NCBI GenBank assembly: GCA_913776245.1
Contig: CAJYLO010000005.1
Location: 100,927 to 164,926 of the forward strand
From: an uncultured Chryseobacterium sp.
GTDB taxonomy: Bacteria > Bacteroidota > Bacteroidia > Flavobacteriales > Weeksellaceae
Direction of reading: 5' to 3'
DNA length: 64,000 bases
How positions within the stretch are numbered: position 1 is the first letter of the stretch; each line of letters opens with the position of its first letter. This document shows, piece by piece, positions 25,623-34,487 of this stretch. A program made the position numbers and the translations under genes. The notes under the pieces are model-generated. The model did not search any database, was not told the DNA's origin, and worked only from the letters and a program-made list of their open reading frames with translations.

Positions 25623-25653
25623 CTACCACATTTTACCACTTTTACCCACTTTT
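25623..25653 (-). promoter_or_regulatory. Predicted MraZ operator: three GTGG repeats at 10-bp spacing
   Basis: On the minus strand GTGGGTAAAA, GTGGTAAAAT and GTGGTAGAAA follow each other at exactly 10 bp. MraZ operators known from other bacteria are TGGGN repeats with about 10-bp period, so this is the expected autoregulatory site. Confidence 0.75.
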
Positions 25654-25831
25654 ATACTTAATGTTTATAACTTTTTTCTTTAACTGCTTTGCTGGCTAAT
25701 GATTTGATTACAAAACGTTTAAAATAAGATATTGCGAAACGCCTTACCATAAAGCGTTTGCAATGAATGATTTAAAAAATCCGGTTAAAAGGTTCATTCT
25801 TTGAATGAATCTCAGCAAAATCATAAATGAG

Positions 25832-25839
25832 TATATTTG
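25832..25839 (+). promoter_or_regulatory. -7 box giving a leaderless nitroreductase transcript
   Basis: TATATTTG fits TAnnTTTG and ends 4 bp before the ATG at 25844. It lies inside a possible upstream frame extension, which argues for the downstream start. Confidence 0.6.
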
Positions 25840-25843
25840 TTAT

Positions 25844-26470
25844 ATGAAGTATTTGGAAGCACTTAACTGGCGATATTCTGTAAAAAAATTCGATGGTAAG
25901 AAAATTCCCTCGGAAAAGCTTAATAATATTCTTGAAGCCGGAAGATTGTCTGTCAGTTCATTAGGACTTCAGCCATATCATCTTTTGGTTGTGGAAAATG
26001 ATGAGACGATTCAGAAATTGATTCCGGCGTTTTATAATCCATCGCAGATTTCTACTTGTTCACATTTGATCGCTTTGGTTTCTAAGACTAATATTAATAA
26101 GGAATATGTCGATAATTATTTCGGTCATATTATTAATGAGCGTGGTGTGACATTGGAACAATTGTCTGCTTTCAGAAATAACATCAATCTTTTCTTAGAA
26201 AATTACACCCAGAAAGAATTGGAAAGCTGGTCCGAAAAACAGAGCTATATTGTTTTAGGTTCATTGATAATGGCATCTGCCGAAGAAGAAATTGATACTT
26301 GTCCGATGGAAGGTTTCAAAACAGAAATCCTGGAAGATATCCTGAAAATCGATAAAGCGAATGAAAAAGTGGCCGTAGTTTTAGCTGTAGGTTATCGCTC
26401 GGAAGATGATATTTTTCAGAATTTCAAAAAAGTAAGAAAACCTGCTGATAAGTTTATTAAATTCCTTTAA
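25844..26470 (+). CDS. Nitroreductase-family NAD(P)H oxidoreductase
   Basis: The ATG at 25844 (MKYLEALNWRYSVKKFDGKK) is chosen because a -7 box sits 4 bp upstream and the family starts here. The 208-aa protein is an FMN-dependent nitroreductase of the NfsB group: RYSVKKFD near 9-16 binds the FMN phosphate, SVSSLGLQPYHLLVV near 35-49 follows, and the GYRSEDD segment near 185 ends the fold. The substrate is unknown; quinones, nitroaromatics or flavins are possible. It lies alone, divergent from mraZ. Confidence 0.9.
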   Translation: MKYLEALNWRYSVKKFDGKKIPSEKLNNILEAGRLSVSSLGLQPYHLLVVENDETIQKLIPAFYNPSQISTCSHLIALVSKTNINKEYVDNYFGHIINERGVTLEQLSAFRNNINLFLENYTQKELESWSEKQSYIVLGSLIMASAEEEIDTCPMEGFKTEILEDILKIDKANEKVAVVLAVGYRSEDDIFQNFKKVRKPADKFIKFL

Positions 26471-26520
26471 CTTTATTCTTTCGAATTTTCTCAGATATTG
26501 AGAATTATTATTTTTTATTT

Positions 26521-28116
26521 ATGATAAAAACAGACGTTCTTGTAATCGGTTCCGGAATCTCGGGCTTATCTTATGCCATTAAAATCTCCGAACAATTACC
26601 TGACACTAAAATAACAATAGTTACAAAATCCAATGAAGACGAGAGCAATACTAAATATGCGCAAGGCGGACTGGCAGTCGTAACGGATTTTTCCAAAGAT
26701 AATTTCCAAAAACACATCGACGATACTTTACGAGCAGGTGATTACATCAATGACCCTGAAATTGTCAAAATTGTTGTGGAAGAAGCACCATTACGTTTTA
26801 ATGAGATTGTAGATTGGGGTGCGAAATTTGACCAGGAAAAGGGACAATATTCTCTTGGAAGAGAAGGTGGACATACAGAAAACAGGATTGTCCATCATAA
26901 GGATATCACTGGTTTCGAAATAGAAAGAGCCCTATTGGAGACGGTTAGAAATTCTCCAAATATTGAGATTCTTCCACATCATTACGTAATTGATTTAATT
27001 ACCCAGCACCACGTTCCGGGAAAAGAATTGGACAAAGGTAACATCCATGCGTATGGTGCTTATATTCTTGATGAGCAGAATAAGAAAATCAAAAAAATCA
27101 CTTCGAAAATTACTTTGGTTGCCACTGGTGGCGCCGGTCACGTTTATAAAAATACAACTAATCCAATTATTGCAACAGGCGACGGAATTGCCTTTGTTCA
27201 CAGAGCACAAGGCAAGGTTTCGAATATGCAATATTATCAGTTTCATCCCACTGCAATGTATTCCAAAAGAGACGGAATGCTGTTTCTGATTTCCGAAGCT
27301 GTCCGTGGCGACGGCGCAAAACTCCGTACAAAAAACGGAAAACCGTTTATGCAAAAATATGATGAGCGTGAAGAATTGGCTTCCCGGGATATTGTTGCAA
27401 GAGCTATTGATAATGAATTGAAAATCAGCGGAGACGAATATGTCGGTCTGGATTGCCGGGAAATGGACCGGGAAAAATTCATCAAACATTTTCCCAATAT
27501 CTATCAAAAGTGTCTGGATGAAGGCATTGACCCTTTCAAAGAACTGATTCCTGTTGTTCCGGCCTGTCATTACTTAATGGGTGGCATTGATACGGACAAA
27601 AACGGACAATCTTCTATCAAAAATCTTTTTGCTGTCGGAGAATGTACCAATTCCGGACTTCACGGCGCCAACAGATTAGCTTCGAATTCACTTTTGGAAG
27701 GCTTGGTTTTTGGCCACAATGCAGCGATGAAAACGGTTGAACTTTTGAAAGAAAATGATTTCAATTTCGATGATCTGAAAGCGGTTCCGGAGTGGAATGA
27801 AGAAGGAATGAAAATGATGGATGAAATGGTTCTTGTCACTTACCTCAGAAAGCAGCTTCAGGAGATGATGAGCGATTTGGTTGCCATCGTGAGAAGCAAT
27901 GCGAGATTGGAACTAGCCAAGAAAAAACAGCGTGAAATTTATGAAGCCGTGACAGAACTTTATAATTATTCCATACTTTCGCCTCAGCTTTCGGAATTGA
28001 GAAACCTTGTGAATGTTTCTTATCTGATTATCAAACATTCTCTGGAGATGAAAGAAAATAAAGGCGCATTCTATAATAAGGACTTAGCGACAAAACCGTT
28101 GTTGATTAATGAGTAA
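26521..28116 (+). CDS. nadB: L-aspartate oxidase
   Basis: This FAD enzyme oxidises L-Asp to iminoaspartate, the first step of de novo NAD synthesis. Length is 531 aa. It has the N-terminal dinucleotide motif GSGISGLSYA near 10-19, SNTKYAQGGLAVV near 41-53, GREGGHTENRIVHHKDITG near 117-135 (active-site region) and HGANRLASNSLLEGLVFG near 381-398. nadC follows two genes later; nadA is not in the window. Confidence 0.97.
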   Translation: MIKTDVLVIGSGISGLSYAIKISEQLPDTKITIVTKSNEDESNTKYAQGGLAVVTDFSKDNFQKHIDDTLRAGDYINDPEIVKIVVEEAPLRFNEIVDWGAKFDQEKGQYSLGREGGHTENRIVHHKDITGFEIERALLETVRNSPNIEILPHHYVIDLITQHHVPGKELDKGNIHAYGAYILDEQNKKIKKITSKITLVATGGAGHVYKNTTNPIIATGDGIAFVHRAQGKVSNMQYYQFHPTAMYSKRDGMLFLISEAVRGDGAKLRTKNGKPFMQKYDEREELASRDIVARAIDNELKISGDEYVGLDCREMDREKFIKHFPNIYQKCLDEGIDPFKELIPVVPACHYLMGGIDTDKNGQSSIKNLFAVGECTNSGLHGANRLASNSLLEGLVFGHNAAMKTVELLKENDFNFDDLKAVPEWNEEGMKMMDEMVLVTYLRKQLQEMMSDLVAIVRSNARLELAKKKQREIYEAVTELYNYSILSPQLSELRNLVNVSYLIIKHSLEMKENKGAFYNKDLATKPLLINE

Positions 28117-28123
28117 ATAAATT

Positions 28124-29260
28124 ATGCTTAAAAACAATGATCAACAATACATCAGCTGGATTTCAGATTTGAAACAGAGAATCCAGCAGAGTCAAATCAA
28201 AGCGGCGATTCAGGTGAATTCTGTTTTGATTGAAATGTATTGGGATTTGGGAAAAGAAATATCGGAAAGAAGTTTTGAAAATACTTATGGATCTGGATTC
28301 TTTAAGAAGTTGAGTCAGGATTTGAGAAATGAATTTCCTGAGATTAAGGGATTCTCTGAAAGTAACTTGAAATTCTTTAGAAGATTCTATTTATTTTATA
28401 ATCAGGAAATTACAAATCGTCAGCAACTTGCTAACGAATTCAAAAATGATAATAACTCAAATCTTCAACAAGTTGCTAAAGATTTAAAAAATGGTGAAAA
28501 TCAAAATAGCCAGCAACTTGCTAACGATTTTTCTCAGAAACTTTTTTTAATTCCTTGGTTTCATCACGTTACTATTATTACAAAATGCAAAAATATAAAG
28601 GAAGCCCTATTTTACATTAATAAAACCATAGAAAATGGCTGGAGCAGAGCTGTTTTGCTGAATATGATTTCCGGAAACTTATATCAATCTCAAGGAAAAG
28701 CCATTACGAATTTTTCTAAAACGCTACCGGATTACGATAGCGAATTGGTAAAACAAACGTTGAAAGATCCTTATATTTTCGATTTCATCAGTATTTCCGA
28801 CAGCTACAAAGAAAGAGAATTGGAAAACGCTCTGATTGATAATATCCAAAAGTTTCTTATTGAATTGGGCAATGGATTTGCTTTTGTCGGGAAACAGGTG
28901 GAAATGAAAGTTGGTAATCAAAGTTTTTTCATAGATTTACTTTTTTATCATATCAAATTAAAAAGATACGTCGTCATCGAACTGAAAACAGGCGAGTTTG
29001 AACCGGAACACGCAGGAAAGCTCAATTTTTATGTAACTTCTGTAGACAAACAATTGCGTGACGAAAACGACAACGCCACGGTTGGATTGATTATTTGTAA
29101 AACCAAAGACGACATTATCGCAGAATATTCTTTGACGGATTTGCACAAACCATTGGGAATCTCTTCCTACGAACTCAAAAAAATATTACCCGACAACTTT
29201 AAATCTTCCTTACCCAGCATCGAAGAAATTGAAAATGAACTTAATAAAAATCTCAAATGA
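28124..29260 (+). CDS. YhcG/DUF1016 PD-(D/E)XK nuclease with 15-aa tandem repeats
   Basis: This 378-aa protein has the DUF1016 N-terminal helical domain (to about 95: YWDLGKEISE, FFKKLSQDL, FSESNLKFFRRFY) and a C-terminal PD-(D/E)XK nuclease domain with FFIDLLFYH near 266-274 and VVIELKTGEF near 283-292. YhcG proteins are poorly understood and linked to DNA repair or restriction loci. Between the domains, about 101-145, a 15-aa unit with QQ(L/V)A(N/K)(E/D) is present three times; the DNA unit is 45 bp. It starts 7 bp after nadB and its stop overlaps the nadC ATG, so it was placed inside the NAD operon without breaking coupling. Confidence 0.88.
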   Translation: MLKNNDQQYISWISDLKQRIQQSQIKAAIQVNSVLIEMYWDLGKEISERSFENTYGSGFFKKLSQDLRNEFPEIKGFSESNLKFFRRFYLFYNQEITNRQQLANEFKNDNNSNLQQVAKDLKNGENQNSQQLANDFSQKLFLIPWFHHVTIITKCKNIKEALFYINKTIENGWSRAVLLNMISGNLYQSQGKAITNFSKTLPDYDSELVKQTLKDPYIFDFISISDSYKERELENALIDNIQKFLIELGNGFAFVGKQVEMKVGNQSFFIDLLFYHIKLKRYVVIELKTGEFEPEHAGKLNFYVTSVDKQLRDENDNATVGLIICKTKDDIIAEYSLTDLHKPLGISSYELKKILPDNFKSSLPSIEEIENELNKNLK

Positions 29261-30120
29261 AAAGACCAGCATATGCTTCCGATAAAGTTTTAAAAGAATT
29301 CATCCGGACGGCTTTGGAAGAAGACATCCAAAGTGGGGATCATTCTACATTATCAACGATTCCAAAAGATCTGGAACAGAAAGCCCAGCTATTGGTGAAA
29401 GAAAACTGCATTTTGGCAGGTGTTGAATTGGCTGAAATTATCTTCAGAACATACGATAAAACTCTAAGTGTTGAAGTTTTTATTAAAGATGGTCAGCCGG
29501 CAAAAAAAGGTGATGTGGCTTTTATTGTTTCCGGAAAAGCAAGGTCGATCCTTTCAACAGAGCGTTTGGTTCTGAATTGTATGCAGAGAATGAGCGGCAT
29601 CGCAACAATGACTCATGATTGGGATTCCAGATTAGTAGGTACTAAAGCCAAATTGTTGGATACCAGAAAAACGACACCAAATTTCCGTGTCTGTGAAAAA
29701 TGGGCAGTTGCTATTGGAGGCGGAACCAATCACAGATACGGGCTTTATGACATGATAATGCTGAAAGATAATCACATTGATTATAATGGAAGCATTACCA
29801 ATGCTGTCAAAATGGCGAAAGATTATGTCAAGAAAAATAAACTCAAATTAAAAATCGAGGTTGAAACGCGTAATCTTGATGAGGTAGAAGAAGCTGTAAA
29901 ATCCGGTGCCGACAGAATCATGTTTGATAATATGGATGTGGAAATGATGACTAAAGCCGTAAAAATCGTTAACGGAAAAGCTGAGACTGAAGCCAGCGGC
30001 GGAATTACACGTGAGGTGCTAAATTCGGTGGCAAAAACCGGAGTCAATTTCATTTCAGCTGGGGCTTTAACCCACTCTTCAAGCAATATTGATCTGAGTC
30101 TCAAGGCTTTAAAAAATTAA
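29257..30120 (+). CDS. nadC: Nicotinate-nucleotide pyrophosphorylase (quinolinate phosphoribosyltransferase)
   Basis: This converts quinolinate and PRPP to nicotinate mononucleotide. Length is 287 aa. Motifs: EDIQSGDHST near 18-27, NCMQRMSGIATMT near 108-120, LDTRKTTPNFR near 134-144, GGGTNHRYGLYDMIMLKDNH near 155-174, VEVET and GADRIMFDN near 222-230. The ATGA overlap with the yhcG-like gene means coupled translation. Confidence 0.97.
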   Translation: MKRPAYASDKVLKEFIRTALEEDIQSGDHSTLSTIPKDLEQKAQLLVKENCILAGVELAEIIFRTYDKTLSVEVFIKDGQPAKKGDVAFIVSGKARSILSTERLVLNCMQRMSGIATMTHDWDSRLVGTKAKLLDTRKTTPNFRVCEKWAVAIGGGTNHRYGLYDMIMLKDNHIDYNGSITNAVKMAKDYVKKNKLKLKIEVETRNLDEVEEAVKSGADRIMFDNMDVEMMTKAVKIVNGKAETEASGGITREVLNSVAKTGVNFISAGALTHSSSNIDLSLKALKN

Positions 30121-30181
30121 CAGTTTATTAACAGTAGTTATCATTTTTTTTAGGACTTTTGCGGCATAAATCTTAAAAAAA

Positions 30182-32893
30182 ATGAAAATGTTATCAAAGA
30201 AGCCGGCATTTGCGCTGATGCTGACCATGACAACGGCAAGCTTTTATTTTGCCCAATCTACTCAAGACACATTATCGAAAGACAACGAAATAGAACAAGT
30301 TGTATTGACAGGAGTCGCTGATATCGCCAAAGATAGAAAGACTCCTGTTGCTGTTTCTACAATTAAGGAAGCGCAGATTGTACAAAGATTAGGAAACCAG
30401 GAATTTCCAGAAATTTTAACTTCTACACCGTCAATCTATGCCACAAAAGGTGGCGGTGGTTTTGGTGATGGACGTGTTAACATAAGAGGTTTTGATACTA
30501 GTAATACTGCTGTAATGGTCAATGGTGTTCCGGTAAACGACATGGAAGGAGGTACTGTTTACTGGTCTAACTGGCTAGGATTGTCTGATGTTACGTCTGC
30601 AATGCAAATTCAACGTGGTTTAGGTTCATCTAAACTGGCTATTGCTTCAGTTGGAGGAACAATTAATATTATTACAAGAGCGGCAGATAAAAAAAGAGAA
30701 GGTAACGTCACTGTTGGTGTAGGTAATGATGGTTACTTAAAAACACTATTTTCTTATAATACAGGCAAATCTGCAACTGGATGGTCCACTTCTTTTTTGA
30801 TGTCAAGAACTGCAGGGAATACTTATATCGATGGTTCTCAGTTTGAAGCTTACAATTATTACTTTGCATTAGGCTACCAAAGAGGAAAACATGATTTCCA
30901 GTTTACATTCACAGGAGCACCTCAATGGCACAATCAAACTTTTAATAACACAATCGCTACCGATTTGGATATGGGTGATGGAAAGTTAGATGGCGTTTTG
31001 TCTGACAAACCAAACAGAAGATACAACTCTAATTGGGGATATTTGAACGGACAAGAATATTCTCAATCCGTAAACTATTACAGTAAGCCTATTGCTTCCA
31101 TAAACTGGGATTGGAAAATTTCAGAAAAATCAAAATTATCAACTGTAGGATATGCATCTTGGGGAAGAGGTGGTGGAACCGGAATTTTGGGTTCAATCAA
31201 TGGAAAAGGAATTAATGCATTACCAAAAACAGCAGACGGCTTAATTCGTTTTGATGACATATATGCTTGGAATACTGGCAAAAATATTGCTGATTTCGGA
31301 GCAATTAATAAAACGCCTTTTATAGGTACGAGCTCTAATGGTATAACAAGAAGAGCGAGCGTAAACTCTCATGACTGGTATGGAATTCTTTCCAATTTCC
31401 AACATCAGATTAACGATAACTGGAACTTTTCTGTAGGTTTGGATGCAAGGTATTACTATGGTTACCACCCTGGTCTTGTTACTGATTTTTTAGGAAACAA
31501 GGAATATCGTGAAGCAGGAAATTTCAATCAATATCCATACTATACTGTTACACAATCATATAATGCTGCACCGTCAGCAAATCCTTTTGCAGCAGCTGTA
31601 AAAGACAAATCACAAATTGTTTACAGAAATTATGATGGTAGAGTACTTTGGGGTGGCGTTTTCGGCCAATTGGAATATACTAAAAACAAAATCTCAGCAT
31701 TTGTTCAGGGATCTGCTTCTGAACAAAGCAACCAAAGAATTGACAATTGGGTTGGAACACAAGATCTATATACAATCGTAAACGGTGTACAAACATTAGT
31801 GGCAAGCCATTTACAGCAAGGTCAGGAAGTAGAGAGAACCACCAAGCAAAAATTTAGATTTGGATATAATGCAAAAGCTGGGATTAATTATAATATTGAT
31901 GAACATCATAATGTTTTTGCTAATGTGGGTATTTATTCTAAACAACCAAACCAAAATGCTATTTTTCCATATAATTTGCCCACGAAAACCTTCGGATCTC
32001 TATATCAGCAAATCGAGAATAAAGATATAAAAAACGAAAAAGTATCCTCTATTGAATTAGGTTATGGTTTTAAAAGCGAGAAGTTCCGCGCTAATCTTAA
32101 CGGATACTATACAGATTGGAATGACAGATTTGTCAGAATATTGGGTATCACATATCTTAATCCAGACAATACTACCGGCACAAACGGTACAGCAAGTTTG
32201 ACCGGTGTAAGAGAAGTACATATGGGAATAGAATTAGAAACATTCTACAAAGCTTTAAATTGGCTTGAGTTCAATGGTATGCTTTCTTTAGGAAACTGGA
32301 AATATAAAAACAATCCAACAGGAAGAATTGCTGATGTAAATGGTGATCCAATTACTACCAATGGTAATGCTGACGTTGTTCTTGCATTAGATGGATTAAA
32401 AGTTGGGGATGCAGCTCAAACAACACTTGCACTGGGCGCAACAGTAAAACCTATCAAAAACCTTGATATTTTCGGAACTTGGAGATATTATGACAACTTA
32501 TATGGAACATTCAGTATAAACAATAGTTTTATTATCAAAGATGGAAACATTCCTGCTGCAAGATCTGAAAAAGGTTCTCTGAAAGCTCCTTCTTACAATC
32601 TTGCTGATATTGGAGCATCTTATACTTTTAGTATGAAAAATGGGCAAAGATTAATATTAACTGCAAATGTTTACAACTTACTGGATACAACTTACATCTC
32701 AGATCTAAGATCATCTGTTAAGAAAACATTCTCTGATTTTAAAACTTCTTCAAATACTAATGAACAGGCACAAGCATTATTAGACACTTACAATGCTAAT
32801 CCTAAAAATTTCTATAAAGGTTTAGATGTCAGCAACAATGTATATTTCGGTTTCGGAAGAACTTGGTCTGCATCTATCTCATATAGATTTTAA
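30182..32893 (+). CDS. TonB-dependent outer membrane receptor
   Basis: A signal peptide (about 1-25, ending FYFAQ) is followed by a TonB-box-like stretch (IEQVVLTGVA near 37-46), a plug domain (about 55-165, with TPSIYATKGGGGFGDGRVNI in part and GTINIITRA) and a 22-strand type barrel ending in aromatic SISYRF. It lacks the N-terminal carboxypeptidase-like domain of SusC, and no SusD follows, so it is not a glycan-uptake pair. The ligand, perhaps a siderophore or cofactor, cannot be read from the sequence. No Fur box is apparent in the 61-bp upstream spacer. Confidence 0.93.
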   Translation: MKMLSKKPAFALMLTMTTASFYFAQSTQDTLSKDNEIEQVVLTGVADIAKDRKTPVAVSTIKEAQIVQRLGNQEFPEILTSTPSIYATKGGGGFGDGRVNIRGFDTSNTAVMVNGVPVNDMEGGTVYWSNWLGLSDVTSAMQIQRGLGSSKLAIASVGGTINIITRAADKKREGNVTVGVGNDGYLKTLFSYNTGKSATGWSTSFLMSRTAGNTYIDGSQFEAYNYYFALGYQRGKHDFQFTFTGAPQWHNQTFNNTIATDLDMGDGKLDGVLSDKPNRRYNSNWGYLNGQEYSQSVNYYSKPIASINWDWKISEKSKLSTVGYASWGRGGGTGILGSINGKGINALPKTADGLIRFDDIYAWNTGKNIADFGAINKTPFIGTSSNGITRRASVNSHDWYGILSNFQHQINDNWNFSVGLDARYYYGYHPGLVTDFLGNKEYREAGNFNQYPYYTVTQSYNAAPSANPFAAAVKDKSQIVYRNYDGRVLWGGVFGQLEYTKNKISAFVQGSASEQSNQRIDNWVGTQDLYTIVNGVQTLVASHLQQGQEVERTTKQKFRFGYNAKAGINYNIDEHHNVFANVGIYSKQPNQNAIFPYNLPTKTFGSLYQQIENKDIKNEKVSSIELGYGFKSEKFRANLNGYYTDWNDRFVRILGITYLNPDNTTGTNGTASLTGVREVHMGIELETFYKALNWLEFNGMLSLGNWKYKNNPTGRIADVNGDPITTNGNADVVLALDGLKVGDAAQTTLALGATVKPIKNLDIFGTWRYYDNLYGTFSINNSFIIKDGNIPAARSEKGSLKAPSYNLADIGASYTFSMKNGQRLILTANVYNLLDTTYISDLRSSVKKTFSDFKTSSNTNEQAQALLDTYNANPKNFYKGLDVSNNVYFGFGRTWSASISYRF

Positions 32894-32921
32894 TAACTGC
32901 TACAACACTTTAATTAATATC

Positions 32922-32949
32922 AAAATCCCGGCAATCTGTCGGGATTTTT
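32922..32949 (+). terminator. Terminator of the TonB receptor gene
   Basis: AAAATCCCG and CGGGATTTT form a 9-bp stem with a 9-base loop followed by TTTTTC. Confidence 0.85.
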
Positions 32950-32950
32950 C

Positions 32951-32958
32951 TATCTTTG
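32951..32958 (+). promoter_or_regulatory. -7 box upstream of the small membrane protein gene
   Basis: TATCTTTG fits TAnnTTTG, 19 bp before the ATG and immediately after the preceding terminator. Confidence 0.5.
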
Positions 32959-32977
32959 CTAATCAAAAAATCAGACT

Positions 32978-33406
32978 ATGGAATTTTATAACATTCTTCT
33001 TCACGCTCACAAAGGTTTTGCTTATCTTGAGTTATTGCTTGTAGCCGCATTTTTTATCCTTTTATTGGTTACAATGTTTGGTTACAGCGGGAACATTTCC
33101 AAAGGATTCAGAAAAGTAACTTTGTTTACAATGATCTTTTTCCACGTTCAGTTTTTGGTTGGAATTGTAATGTTGATAACCAATTTTACAAAAGGACTGG
33201 ATATGAGCATGGTGATGAAAAATGCTGACCTAAGATTCCAGTATGTTGAACACCCTTTTTCTATGCTTATCGCAGCTGTCATCATGACTATTGTTAATAA
33301 GAAGCTGAAGACCAACGACAAGCTGACCATACCGATTATGTCATTAGGTTTAGTCGCAATTGCTTTATTTGTATTCGCCTTTCCTTGGGCCAGAGTGTTC
33401 GGATAA
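32978..33406 (+). CDS. Four-helix integral membrane protein, cytochrome-b-like, unknown function
   Basis: This 142-aa protein has four predicted membrane helices (about 15-35, 47-67, 83-102, 113-135). His residues lie near the ends of helices (HAHKGFAYLELLL near 9-21, FFHVQFLVG near 50-58, EHPFSML near 88-94), an arrangement that could hold heme, and homologues in Flavobacteriia are often called cytochrome B; that naming is from memory. The gene has its own -7 box and stands alone before asd. Confidence 0.8.
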   Translation: MEFYNILLHAHKGFAYLELLLVAAFFILLLVTMFGYSGNISKGFRKVTLFTMIFFHVQFLVGIVMLITNFTKGLDMSMVMKNADLRFQYVEHPFSMLIAAVIMTIVNKKLKTNDKLTIPIMSLGLVAIALFVFAFPWARVFG

Positions 33407-33443
33407 AAATTAAATTTCACTAATCAATTATCAATTATAAAAA

Positions 33444-34433
33444 ATGAAAGTAGCTGTAGTAGGCGCAACCGGAATGGTTGGACAAGTTATGCTGAAGGTT
33501 TTGGAAGAGAGAAATCTTCCTATCACCGAATTAATTCCTGTAGCATCCGAGAGATCCGTCGGAAACAAGGTCAAGTATAAGGACAAGGAATTTACCATCG
33601 TTAGCATGAACGACGCTATTGCAGCCAAACCGGAAATCGCTATTTTTTCTGCCGGCGGCGGAACTTCACTGGAATTTGCACCAAAATTTGCTGAGGTTGG
33701 AACTGTGGTAATAGACAATTCTTCCGCCTGGAGAATGGATCCGACTAAAAAGCTCGTAGTTCCGGAAATCAATGCCAATGTTCTGACTAAAGAAGATAAA
33801 ATCATTGCAAATCCCAATTGCTCAACCATACAATTGGTAATGGTTCTTCATCCGTTGAATCAGAAATACGATATAAAAAGAGTAATCGTTTCGACTTACC
33901 AGTCTGTTACCGGAACAGGAAAAGCAGCTGTTGATCAACTGAATGCTGAAATCAAAGGAGAAAATCCGGAGAAAGTATATCCGTATCAGATTTTCAAAAA
34001 TGCATTACCACATTGCGATGTTTTTGCTGATGATGATTACACCAAGGAAGAAATCAAACTCATGAAAGAGCCAAAAAAAATTATGGGTGATGACACTTTC
34101 AACCTGACTGCGACAGCCGTGAGAGTTCCGGTGCAAGGCGGTCATTCTGAAAGTGTGAACATTGAATTTGAAAATGAGTTCGAGCTGGAAGAAGTGAGAA
34201 AAATCTTATCTGAAACACCAGGCGTAGTTCTTCAGGATGATGTAAAAAATAATGAATATCCAATGCCGCTTTACTCGGAAGGACGCGATGAAGTTTTCGT
34301 GGGAAGAATCAGAAGAGATCTCTCACAGCCAAAAACACTTAATCTCTGGATTGTGGCGGACAATCTCCGGAAAGGAGCTGCTACCAATGCCGTTCAGATT
34401 GCGGAATATCTGGTTGAAAACAACTTAGTATAA
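33444..34433 (+). CDS. asd: Aspartate-semialdehyde dehydrogenase
   Basis: The enzyme reduces aspartyl phosphate to the semialdehyde, the branch point to DAP, Lys, Met and Thr, and so also supplies DAP for MurE. Length is 329 aa. NADP motif GATGMVGQVML at 7-17, SAGGGTS near 70-76, active-site Cys in NPNCSTIQLVMVL near 126-138, and VPVQGGHSESVNIEF near 228-242 with the catalytic His. It follows the membrane protein by 37 bp and ends at a strong terminator. Confidence 0.97.
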   Translation: MKVAVVGATGMVGQVMLKVLEERNLPITELIPVASERSVGNKVKYKDKEFTIVSMNDAIAAKPEIAIFSAGGGTSLEFAPKFAEVGTVVIDNSSAWRMDPTKKLVVPEINANVLTKEDKIIANPNCSTIQLVMVLHPLNQKYDIKRVIVSTYQSVTGTGKAAVDQLNAEIKGENPEKVYPYQIFKNALPHCDVFADDDYTKEEIKLMKEPKKIMGDDTFNLTATAVRVPVQGGHSESVNIEFENEFELEEVRKILSETPGVVLQDDVKNNEYPMPLYSEGRDEVFVGRIRRDLSQPKTLNLWIVADNLRKGAATNAVQIAEYLVENNLV

Positions 34434-34446
34434 ACTAACAAAATCT

Positions 34447-34480
34447 AAAGAATCTTCGAAAACCCGAAGATTCTTTTTTT
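34447..34480 (+). terminator. Terminator of asd
   Basis: AAGAATCTTCG and CGAAGATTCTT form an 11-bp stem followed by seven T. Confidence 0.9.
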
Positions 34481-34487
34481 ATAGAAA

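Noticed and set aside
30060..30080. GGGCTTTAACCC palindrome as another REP hairpin
   Set aside because: It lies inside nadC coding sequence (GALTHSSS) and lacks the partner hairpin and the flanking ATCCTATT word.
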